A DNA stretch of 5,535 nt from positions 1 through 5,535 of the forward strand of contig CAIQJD010000756.1 of assembly GCA_903872005.1 (NCBI GenBank), given 5' to 3'. Position 1 is the first letter of the stretch. Each line of letters starts with the position of its first letter. Positions 1-5,535 of this stretch are shown here, in pieces. A program made the position numbers and the translations under genes. The notes below the pieces were generated by a model. It was not told the DNA's origin. It made no database searches and was given only the letters and a program-made list of their open reading frames with translations. This DNA comes from an uncultured bacterium. Its GTDB lineage: Bacteria > Chloroflexota > Anaerolineae > JACIWP01.

Positions 1-512
1 ATGGGCACAGCCGGGCGCGCCGGATGGTCGGGAGATGGCGGGCCAGCCTCGGCCCGGCCATGCTGATCGGCCTGGCCGAGGCCGTAGAAGGCTTCGTCGG
101 CCGGCAGATCGAAGTTCAGGGCGATGTCCCAATAGTCGGAGCGGATGCCGCCGCCGGCGATCTCCTGCAAGAACGGCTCGCCGCCATCCAGGGCGTAGGA
201 GAGGCGCAGTGGGGCGCATTCGGCGCGCACGGTGAGGCGGCCGGCGTGTATGGTGTACGCGTCGGCGTCGCCGGCGACGTCGAGCGAGCTGCCAGGCCAG
301 GGGCCGGGCAACAGGGCGAAGGGACGCTCGGAGAGGGACTGCGCCATGCGCGGCGCGAAGTAGCGCAGACTGACTTTCAGGGCGGTCTCTGTCAGGGGGC
401 GCAGGGTCACGAGGGCACGGCCGGTGCGTAATTCCACGCCCAGGCCGCCATCGGTGATTTTGCGGACGCTTTGCACATTTCCCAGCGAGTGCGGCAAATC
501 CAGGGCGGTCAT
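1..512 (-). CDS. Glycoside hydrolase family 31 (alpha-glucosidase/alpha-xylosidase-like), N-terminal part, cut by left window edge
   Basis: Reading down from the ATG at 512 gives 170 codons without a stop, continuing past base 1. The visible part looks like the N-terminal beta-sandwich (galactose-mutarotase-like) domain that precedes the catalytic barrel in GH31 enzymes. It shows a GRLTVRAECAPLRLSYALDG stretch (about residues 91-110), as in the 'G.L.v.v...plrl...d..G' strand of the family, and then DEAFYGLGQ (139-147), matching the family's 'E.FYGLGE' signature. GH31 enzymes retain configuration and cleave alpha-glucosidic or alpha-xylosidic bonds, usually with about 650-800 residues. The catalytic aspartates would lie outside the window, so activity and substrate cannot be judged. 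There is no signal peptide (start MTALDLPHSL), so it is probably cytoplasmic and acts on imported oligosaccharides. It starts 9 nt after the stop of the propeller/TPR gene and is probably cotranscribed with it. The family call rests on a short N-terminal region and is moderately sure. Confidence 0.72.
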   Translation of the reverse strand, partial: MTALDLPHSLGNVQSVRKITDGGLGVELRTGRALVTLRPLTETALKVSLRYFAPRMAQSLSERPFALLPGPWPGSSLDVAGDADAYTIHAGRLTVRAECAPLRLSYALDGGEPFLQEIAGGGIRSDYWDIALNFDLPADEAFYGLGQADQHGRAEAGPPSPDHPARPAVP

Positions 513-517
513 GACTG

Positions 518-530
518 CCTTTTACTCCTT
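518..530 (-). promoter_or_regulatory. Ribosome binding region of the GH31 gene, overlapping the upstream stop codon
   Basis: On the minus strand, AAGGAG (530-525) forms part of the last codons of the upstream gene (GAG AAG GAG TAA) and lies 12 nt before the ATG at 512. A second purine run, AAAAGG (523-518), lies 5 nt before it. Either could serve as Shine-Dalgarno. The overlap with the upstream stop fits translational coupling in an operon and supports 512 as the start. Confidence 0.6.
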
Positions 531-2432
531 CTCTCCAGCCGGCGCTTCGCCGGCGGCGAGGCTGCCCAAGGCCCAGTTCAGGCCGGCACGGGCGCGTTCG
601 TTGTCGGGAGCCAGTTCTACGGCGCGTTGCAGGCAACGCACTGCTTCCTGGGGGTGCAGGGCGGTTGCGCCTTTCCACATCCAGGCATCCACATCATCGG
701 GAGCGAGGCGCGTGATGGCGGAGAAGAGGTCATAGGCGGCGGCGTGGTTGCCGGCGCGCGCCTGACTCTGACCTTCGGCGAAGAGCGCCGGGATATCTGC
801 GGCTGTCATGGGGAGGGTGGGCGCCTCTGGCGCGCCGGTCGCTTCGGCCGGCGGTGGGGAGGCCGGCTGCGGCTCCGACACGCGCTGGTCCGCTTCCGCC
901 GTTGACGCGGCCGTGTCTTCCTGGGCCGGCGCGGGAGCGGTCGAGTGCAGCGCCATTGGGGACGTCGCGCCATTGGCGTAGCGATCCAGCTCCGCCAGAG
1001 CGGCAGCCACTTCGGGGGCCAACGGCTCGTCGGTGGACAGGCGGGTCGGCAGGAGGATTTCGTCATCTTGTCCGACGTGATCGGCCGAGGCGATCAAGGT
1101 GGCGGCTTCGGCCGGCTTTGGGGAAGCCGGTTTGCCGTTGCGCCGCAGCCGCAGAAGGATACGCAACAGCATCAAGAAGGCGCCGATCACGGCCAGCGTG
1201 AACAGGGCGAAGAAGATGATGAAGAACGCGGTTCGGCTGATGGGCATTGCCCCGAGCATCACGAATGGCGCTTCCAGGGTAGAGCGAGGGAGCGGATCCA
1301 AGAGGAGCAGGGCCGTCGGAGCCGGTTTGCGCGTGGCAAGGGCAGCCGCCACCCGCGTGGGAGTGGGCGAGACGGCCTTGCTTTGGGGCGGGACGGTTGG
1401 CCGGCCGGCCGCCGGCCCGCCGGCCATGAGGACGCTGACGCCGGTCGGCGCGATGAACCAGGGGCGACCCTGGGCGTCTATGCCGATGCGCGTGATGGGG
1501 CCGTCGTCTATGCCCAGGGGCCGCTGGAATTCCAGCGTTGCCCATGCATCGTCAGGGGTGCGATAGGCCACGCCGGCGTCTGTGGCGAGCCAGACGCCGC
1601 CGGCCCAATCGGCGGCCACGGCAGTCACTGCGTCGGCCGGCAAGCCATCGGCCTGGTGTAGCGTGCGCCACGCGCCGGCGGCCGAGCGGACGCTGGCGCC
1701 GGCGTCGGTGGCGCACCAGAGGTTGCCCAGGGCATCCAGCGTGAGGTCGTGCACCCAGGCGGCGGCCAAACCATTATCGGGCGTGAAGGATTCCCAGGTC
1801 CCGTCTGCGGAGAGATGGCTCAGGCCGGCAATAGCGCCAATCCAAAGGTCGCTGTGGTCGCCGATTGCCAGGGCGTAAAGGTCGTCATGGACGAGGCCCT
1901 CGGCGATGGTGAAGCGGCCCCAACTGCCATCCGGGGCGCGGTGGCCCAGACCACCGGCGGTTGCCAGCCAGATGTCGCCGGCGGTCCCTTGCACCAGGTC
2001 GCGGATGTGGTTGTCGGCCAGCCCGTCGGCGGTGGTGAAGCCGCTCTGAAGGCCGCTGGCGGCGACGAGGTGCAGGCCGGCGCTTACGCCGGCGGCCCCA
2101 TCGGTCGCCAGCCACGTTGCGCCGGCCGGATCGGAAGAGATCGCGGTGACAAAAGCCTCGGCATTGGGGATCGGGTAGGACTCGCGCCGGCCATCAGAGC
2201 GAATGGCGATGGCAGCGCCTTGTCCGCCAATCCAGGTCGCGCCGGCGGAGTCGAAGCCGATGCCGGTGATCGCTTTGAGGCCGAGGTCCTGGGCTGAGAG
2301 GTATTGCCAACGGATCTGCGCCGATCCCTGGGCGCAGACAGGGGCGCTGAGAGCGCACGCGCAGAACCCGAGGAGGAGTATTACGGCTGCGCGAATGGTT
2401 GCCAGATGAAGCTGGCGACGCCGAATGTCCAT
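522..2432 (-). CDS. Membrane-anchored seven-bladed Reg_prop propeller protein with cytoplasmic TPR tail
   Basis: About 636 residues from the ATG at 2432 (MDIRRR...). Domains in order: signal peptide (about 1-35, basic start, hydrophobic AAVILLLGFCACALSAP, end near VCAQG); seven propeller blades (about 42-339) with the two-component-regulator-propeller pattern 'W..f...dGL....v..i..d..G.lW.aT..G', for example DIWLATAGGLG, DLWIGAIAGLS, NLWCATDAGAS and GVWLATDAGVA; a Pro/Thr/Ala-rich stalk (340-400); one membrane helix (402-429) followed by RILLRLRRNGK, so the C-terminus should be inside; a low-complexity Ala/Pro/Glu linker; and two TPR-like units (about 546-620, ending CLQRAVELAPDN..A..GL). Reg_prop propellers usually sit in the sensor part of hybrid histidine kinases, but no kinase, GGDEF or HTH domain is present. 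It is inferred to sense or bind something outside and contact a partner through the TPR. The frame stays open upstream to 2759, but those 109 codons cross the promoter and opposite gene and are not protein-like. The start at 2432 has a good ribosome site and begins a signal peptide. First gene of an operon with the GH31 gene. Confidence 0.85.
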   Translation of the reverse strand: MDIRRRQLHLATIRAAVILLLGFCACALSAPVCAQGSAQIRWQYLSAQDLGLKAITGIGFDSAGATWIGGQGAAIAIRSDGRRESYPIPNAEAFVTAISSDPAGATWLATDGAAGVSAGLHLVAASGLQSGFTTADGLADNHIRDLVQGTAGDIWLATAGGLGHRAPDGSWGRFTIAEGLVHDDLYALAIGDHSDLWIGAIAGLSHLSADGTWESFTPDNGLAAAWVHDLTLDALGNLWCATDAGASVRSAAGAWRTLHQADGLPADAVTAVAADWAGGVWLATDAGVAYRTPDDAWATLEFQRPLGIDDGPITRIGIDAQGRPWFIAPTGVSVLMAGGPAAGRPTVPPQSKAVSPTPTRVAAALATRKPAPTALLLLDPLPRSTLEAPFVMLGAMPISRTAFFIIFFALFTLAVIGAFLMLLRILLRLRRNGKPASPKPAEAATLIASADHVGQDDEILLPTRLSTDEPLAPEVAAALAELDRYANGATSPMALHSTAPAPAQEDTAASTAEADQRVSEPQPASPPPAEATGAPEAPTLPMTAADIPALFAEGQSQARAGNHAAAYDLFSAITRLAPDDVDAWMWKGATALHPQEAVRCLQRAVELAPDNERARAGLNWALGSLAAGEAPAGEKE

Positions 2433-2442
2433 AATCGCGTGA

Positions 2443-2448
2443 TCCTTC
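2443..2448 (-). promoter_or_regulatory. Ribosome binding site deciding the start of the propeller/TPR gene
   Basis: GAAGGA on the minus strand lies 10 nt before the ATG at 2432. The alternative in-frame ATG at 2471 has only a G+C-rich sequence before it with no purine-rich site, and starting there would add 13 residues ahead of the signal peptide. The ATG at 2432 is preferred. Confidence 0.6.
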
Positions 2449-2496
2449 AAGATGAGGGTCAGAGTTGCCATGTGGGCGCCGATACGCACCGTGTCA

Positions 2497-2540
2497 AGGA
2501 CATTATAGCACAAAATGATTATGTTTGGTAGTATTGTCCT
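2497..2540. repeat. Imperfect inverted repeat between the divergent promoters (candidate operator)
   Basis: AGGACATTA (2497-2505) and TATTGTCCT (2532-2540) are inverted copies matching at 8 of 9 positions, separated by 26 bp, with half-site centres about 35 bp apart. The left arm overlaps the minus-strand -10 box, and the right arm ends one base before the plus-strand -35. The position suits a regulator acting on both genes. A short, A+T-rich match like this could also arise by chance, so the operator role is inference. Confidence 0.3.
2502..2510 (-). promoter_or_regulatory. Extended -10 promoter for the propeller/TPR - GH31 operon
   Basis: The minus strand reads TGCTATAAT: a perfect TATAAT at 2507-2502 preceded by the TGn extension. 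No good -35 hexamer is found 16-18 bp upstream (the 17-bp position reads TACCAA), which fits extended -10 promoters that depend little on -35. Transcription would begin near 2495, giving a leader of about 60 nt to the ATG at 2432. It lies in an A+T-rich island within otherwise very G+C-rich DNA. Assigned by eye from the sigma-70-type consensus. Confidence 0.6.
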
Positions 2541-2541
2541 A

Positions 2542-2570
2542 TTGCCGACGCCGGCGGCGTGGCCTACAAT
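2542..2570 (+). promoter_or_regulatory. Sigma-70-type promoter for the LVIVD-repeat gene
   Basis: TTGCCG (2542-2547, 4 of 6 to TTGACA) and TACAAT (2565-2570, 5 of 6 to TATAAT) are separated by exactly 17 bp. Transcription would start near 2577, giving a leader of about 33 nt to the ATG at 2610. The spacer carries one copy of the GCCGGC palindrome (2550-2555). Confidence 0.55.
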
Positions 2571-2596
2571 GGAGATAGCCGGGATCGAACCATGGG

Positions 2597-2603
2597 GAGA
2601 GGG
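2597..2603 (+). promoter_or_regulatory. Ribosome binding site deciding the start of the LVIVD-repeat gene
   Basis: GAGAGGG lies 6 nt before the ATG at 2610. The in-frame ATG at 2592 has only GGGA seven bases upstream, followed by TCGAACC, which is a weak site. Starting at 2610 also gives a compact signal peptide (MRHQRGR followed by a hydrophobic stretch). Confidence 0.5.
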
Positions 2604-2609
2604 TTGGCG

Positions 2610-5535
2610 ATGCGACATCAAAGGGGGCGGCTTTGCGTGGCGGGATGTGTGCTGGTATGCCTGTTGGCCGGCGTTGGAGCGGCCAGCGGCGGCGCAGCCG
2701 TCGGGGAGATGCGCGTGTCCGCCGGTCCGGCCGGCGGCGCGCTGGAGATCATTAGCCATTTTGGCGGGAAAATGGCCGGCTTGCGGGCGATAGATGGCCG
2801 CATGTATATGGGGATGGGCGCAGAACTGCTGATCTTCAACATGGTCGGGGCGCAGGGCGCACTGGCGCCGACGAGCCGGCTGATGTTGCCCGCTCCCATT
2901 GAGGCGGTGGATGGCGCCGGCGGTCTGGTTGCGGCGGCGGTCGGGGCGGCCGGTTTATGTATCGTAGATGTGAGCGATATGGCGCAGCCGGTTGTGCGAG
3001 GGTGCTATGCGCCGGCGGGATGGACAGCGCAGGATGTGCGGCTGAGCGCCGGCCGGGCATACGTAGCTGCCGGCGCGGCCGGCTTGACGGTCCTGACCCT
3101 ATCCGCAGCCGGCGAGGTGGTAGACGCCCAAATGGCGGATACGCCAGGTTTCGCGCGCGGCGTGGACGTGCTGGGGGCCTGGGTTGCGGTGGCGGACGGA
3201 GAGGCCGGCGGGCTGCGCGTCTTTTCGGTGGCGAGGAGCGCGCCGACGCCGGCCGGCGGCTGTGATACGCCGGGGAAGGCGCTGCGCGTGGCGCTGCGAG
3301 AAGGGGCGGCTGGGCAGCCGGCCGTCGCCTATGTGGCCGATGGCGAGGCCGGCGTGACCGTCATTAGCGGCGTCCCATCGGGAGCGCCGCAAGTCGCGCG
3401 GACGGCGGATACGCCGGGCTATGCGTATGACGTGGCGCGCTCGGACGACTATCTGTATGTGGCCGATGGTCACGCCGGGATGCGTATTCTGCTGGCCGTG
3501 GATGCGTTGCGGCCGGCAGAGATTGGCTTTTTGGATACGCAGGGGCCGGCCACCGCGGCCGACGCCGATGCAGCATACGCGTATATCTGCGCCGACGGCC
3601 TGCGCGTCTATGCGTTGACGCAGAGCGGGAAGCCGACACGGATTACGTCTTTCGTCACGGCCAGCCTGCCGCAGACGCTCTATGTGCGTGAGGGCATGGC
3701 CTACGTGGCGGATGAGGCTGGCGGCGTGCAGGTCTGGGATGTGAGCAATCCGGCCGCGCCGGCGCGACGCGGCGGCCTGATGGGAGTCACGCGCGGCGGG
3801 GAAGACATTGATGTGGCATGGCCGTACGCGTATGTCGCCGATGGCTGGAACGGGTACTGGGTGGTGAATGTTGCGAATCCGGCCGCGCCGGCGACCGTGG
3901 TGCGGGTCGGCGCCGGCGGCGGACTGGGCGATGTTGGCGCGATAGAGGTGGAGGGAGAGCGGGCGTACTTTCTGGCGGAGGGACAGCCGCGCGCCCTGTG
4001 GATCTATGACACGCAGACGCCGGCGCACCCGCGTCAGTTGGGCTACTGGATGGTCCCGTTCAACCCGCCCTGGGGCGCGCCGCTGTACGAGCTGGACGCG
4101 GTCGGCGACTATGTGTACTGCACCTCGCAACTCGGCGTGCATGCGGTGCGGGTGAGCCAGCCGGCCGCGCCGGCGCAGACGGATTTCGCCGACCGGCCGC
4201 AGCGGGCGCGCGGTGTGCGGGCGTTCAATGGCTATCTCTACGTGTCGGCCGGCGATACCATGAACGCCACCAACTGGATTGAGGTGTTCGCGCTGAGCGC
4301 CCCGAGCCGGCTGGCATCGGTGCGCCGGCAACCCTATTCCATCGGCAACGGCGATCTGTTTGCCGCAGATGGACGGTTGTATCTCACGTATGACTACTTC
4401 GGGGAGCCGGGCCATCTGGTGGTCTTCTCGCTGGCCGATCCAACCAACCCGGAGATTGTGGGGCGGGCGTTGGTCACGGATCCACGTCGTTCAGGCGAGC
4501 TGGACAAGGCGCTGATGGGGCGCGTCTTCGCGCGGGGGGACTACGTGTATGTGCCCTACGCGCCGCCGCGCGATGCAGCCAAGCCGGCCAGCGAGAAGGG
4601 CATCGCGATCTATACCGTTTCGGGGCGCGCCGCGCCGGCCGAAGTAGGGCGCTATGACGCGCCAGGGCCGGCGTTCGGGCTGGATCGGGTGGGGCGGACG
4701 GTCTATGTGGCGGATCGGCGCGGCATGGCGCGTGTGGCCCTGGAAGATCCGGCGCGGCCGGCGTATCTGCCGGGGTTCGTCTTGCCGGCCGGGACGTTTC
4801 CTATGGAGAGCAGTCCCAGGGTGAAGGCGCGCGTCGGCATGGCGTATCTGAGCGCCGGCGTCAATGGTCTGCGTACGATAACTGTGACCACTGGCATCAC
4901 GATCACGGGCATCATCTCGCCGGCCGGCATCTATGATCCTTTGAGCGGCAATGGGCCGGATGTGCTCTTGCCAGAGCGCGAGACGGTGACGGATACGGTG
5001 TACTTTGCCAATGGCATCAGCAATGTTGAGATGGTCCGCGTGACTCCGTCGTATCGCCCGACGTTGCTGGCCCAGTACCGTTACGTGCAGTACGATTCAT
5101 TGGCGCTCGATCAGGTAGGCAACGATCTGTATGTGGGCTGCGCCAGTCGCGGGGCGACGCCGGGCGCGCTGGCGATTGTGCGGATCAATGGGCCGGCGTT
5201 GGGGCTGGTCGGCCGGCTGGATCTGCCGGGGCCGGCGCGGGATGTGGCTGTCTGGGGCGCACGCGTGCTGGCGGCGGTGGACGCGCCGACCGGGCCGGGC
5301 CTGGTTGTGTTGGATGTGGCGACGCCGAACGCGCCGAGGGTGGCCGGCGCTTTGACGTTGGGGCCGGTGAATGCGCTGAAAGTGGATGCAGAGCGGGGAC
5401 GGGCCTACGTGGCCGGCCGGACGGTGTGGGCCGTGGCGCTGACGACGCCGGCTGCGCCTGCCGTGCTGGCAAGCGTGGCGCTGCCGGCGCTGGCCGAGGA
5501 TATGCTGGTGTTGGATGATGTCGCCCTGGTCGTCG
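2610..5535 (+). CDS. Secreted LVIVD-repeat multi-propeller protein, cut by right window edge
   Basis: The frame runs open from 2610 to the window end: 975 codons and no stop. Residues 1 to about 27 form a signal peptide (MRHQRGR, then hydrophobic CVAGCVLVCLLAGVGAA, small residues SGG). The rest is a chain of about 20 repeats of 40-55 residues plus the start of another. Each has the shape '..v.v.gdyaYVAdg..Gl.v.dvsnPaaP..vg...': GLCIVDVSD (about 115-123), MAYVADEAGGVQVWDVSNPAAPA (centred near 373-384), AYVADG...VVNVANPAAPA (N at 423) and LVVLDVATPNAP (898-909). This is the LVIVD repeat (Pfam family of that name), which folds as propeller blades and occurs in bacterial and archaeal surface proteins; its ligands are mostly unknown. 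Twenty-one blades would fit three seven-bladed propellers. No catalytic motif is visible. The C-terminus, which could carry an anchor or sorting domain, is outside. Transcribed divergently from the membrane propeller gene. Family is well supported, function is not known. Confidence 0.85.
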   Translation, partial: MRHQRGRLCVAGCVLVCLLAGVGAASGGAAVGEMRVSAGPAGGALEIISHFGGKMAGLRAIDGRMYMGMGAELLIFNMVGAQGALAPTSRLMLPAPIEAVDGAGGLVAAAVGAAGLCIVDVSDMAQPVVRGCYAPAGWTAQDVRLSAGRAYVAAGAAGLTVLTLSAAGEVVDAQMADTPGFARGVDVLGAWVAVADGEAGGLRVFSVARSAPTPAGGCDTPGKALRVALREGAAGQPAVAYVADGEAGVTVISGVPSGAPQVARTADTPGYAYDVARSDDYLYVADGHAGMRILLAVDALRPAEIGFLDTQGPATAADADAAYAYICADGLRVYALTQSGKPTRITSFVTASLPQTLYVREGMAYVADEAGGVQVWDVSNPAAPARRGGLMGVTRGGEDIDVAWPYAYVADGWNGYWVVNVANPAAPATVVRVGAGGGLGDVGAIEVEGERAYFLAEGQPRALWIYDTQTPAHPRQLGYWMVPFNPPWGAPLYELDAVGDYVYCTSQLGVHAVRVSQPAAPAQTDFADRPQRARGVRAFNGYLYVSAGDTMNATNWIEVFALSAPSRLASVRRQPYSIGNGDLFAADGRLYLTYDYFGEPGHLVVFSLADPTNPEIVGRALVTDPRRSGELDKALMGRVFARGDYVYVPYAPPRDAAKPASEKGIAIYTVSGRAAPAEVGRYDAPGPAFGLDRVGRTVYVADRRGMARVALEDPARPAYLPGFVLPAGTFPMESSPRVKARVGMAYLSAGVNGLRTITVTTGITITGIISPAGIYDPLSGNGPDVLLPERETVTDTVYFANGISNVEMVRVTPSYRPTLLAQYRYVQYDSLALDQVGNDLYVGCASRGATPGALAIVRINGPALGLVGRLDLPGPARDVAVWGARVLAAVDAPTGPGLVVLDVATPNAPRVAGALTLGPVNALKVDAERGRAYVAGRTVWAVALTTPAAPAVLASVALPALAEDMLVLDDVALVV
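3750..4175 (+). repeat. Recurrent 15-mer CCGGCCGCGCCGGCG inside LVIVD repeats
   Basis: The same 15 bases occur at 3750-3764, 3879-3893 and 4161-4175, all in the same reading frame and encoding PAAPA, the loop after the LVIVD strand. The arms CCGGC and GCCGG are inverted copies around CGC, so each copy can form a small hairpin. The protein motif explains the spacing, while the identical codon choice reflects recent repeat duplication or preference for GCCGGC. Confidence 0.6.

Larger units (their letters stand above)
1..5535. repeat. Highly iterated palindrome GCCGGC across the whole window
   Basis: A hand count finds about 70 copies of GCCGGC, roughly one per 80 bases. Chance occurrence at about two-thirds G+C would give fewer than ten. 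Copies occur in all three genes, in different reading frames (as Ala-Gly, as Pro-Ala and in other phases) and in the intergenic promoter (2550-2555). Clusters occur at 1400-1424 (four copies in 25 bases), 3065-3112 and 4918-4929. Being a palindrome, it reads the same on both strands. The behaviour recalls HIP1 (GCGATCGC) in cyanobacteria. The count is by eye and may be off by a few. Confidence 0.7.

Noticed and set aside
24..431. 135-codon plus-strand open frame at the left edge
   Set aside because: It is antisense to the GH31 N-terminal domain, whose FYGLGQ motif and tight spacing to the upstream gene support the minus-strand reading.
945..1661. 238-codon plus-strand open frame opposite the propeller gene
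   Set aside because: Gly/Arg/Gln-rich shadow of the minus-strand propeller, stalk and linker coding sequence, with no domain and no promoter.
1749..2297. 182-codon plus-strand open frame opposite the propeller blades
   Set aside because: Its composition mirrors the repeated blades on the other strand, so it is explained by high G+C and blade periodicity.
2489..2494. TTGACA on the minus strand as a -35 box
   Set aside because: It lies downstream of the TATAAT, and the sequence about 17 bp further on is G+C-rich with no -10-like hexamer. The upstream extended -10 is far better.
2433..2759. Upstream extension of the propeller/TPR frame to an ATG at 2759
   Set aside because: The extra 109 codons read through both promoters and into the opposite gene, do not look like protein, and would place the signal peptide in the interior. 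The ATG at 2432 has a good ribosome site.
3099..4415. 438-codon open frame on the minus strand, antisense to the LVIVD gene
   Set aside because: It has Arg/His/Pro-rich composition with no recognisable domain, no convincing ribosome site, and lies wholly inside a clear LVIVD coding frame. Long antisense frames are expected at this G+C content.
1..5535. CRISPR array, tRNA or rRNA genes, transposon ends, rho-independent terminator
   Set aside because: No regularly spaced direct repeats with unique spacers, no tRNA-like cloverleaf, no transposase and no hairpin followed by a T run were seen. The only tandem structure is protein-repeat coding sequence.

Overview
The window is G+C-rich, bacterial and almost fully coding, with only about 180 non-coding bases. 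It holds two divergent transcription units back to back. Three things suggest Chloroflexota (Anaerolineae/Caldilineae-like), as an inference rather than proof: the palindrome GCCGGC recurs about 70 times, one protein ends in a TPR module of a type I associate with that phylum, and there are large secreted propeller proteins beside a glycosidase.

Left part, minus strand (2432 down to 1): a two-gene operon read right to left. The first gene (2432-522) encodes a membrane protein of about 636 residues. It has a signal peptide, a seven-bladed propeller of two-component-regulator (Reg_prop) type, a Pro/Thr/Ala-rich stalk, one transmembrane helix and a cytoplasmic TPR tail, but no kinase, cyclase or DNA-binding output domain. 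The second gene starts 9 nt after its stop (512 to beyond the left edge). It is the N-terminal part of a probable family 31 glycoside hydrolase with no signal peptide.

Middle (2433-2609): a divergent promoter region, including an A+T-rich island. A minus-strand extended -10 (TGCTATAAT) and a plus-strand -35/-10 pair with 17-bp spacing lie about 60 bp apart. An imperfect inverted repeat (AGGACATTA / TATTGTCCT) lies between and over these elements and is a possible shared operator.

Right part, plus strand (2610 to beyond the right edge): one very long ORF, open at the window end, for a secreted protein of LVIVD-repeat type. At least 975 residues are present, made of about 20 propeller-blade repeats plus the start of another, roughly enough for three seven-bladed propellers.

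A possible reading is a cell-surface module: an exported multi-propeller protein, a membrane-anchored propeller that could relay contact or ligand information to a cytoplasmic TPR, and an intracellular glycosidase. The functional link is inferred from gene order only.
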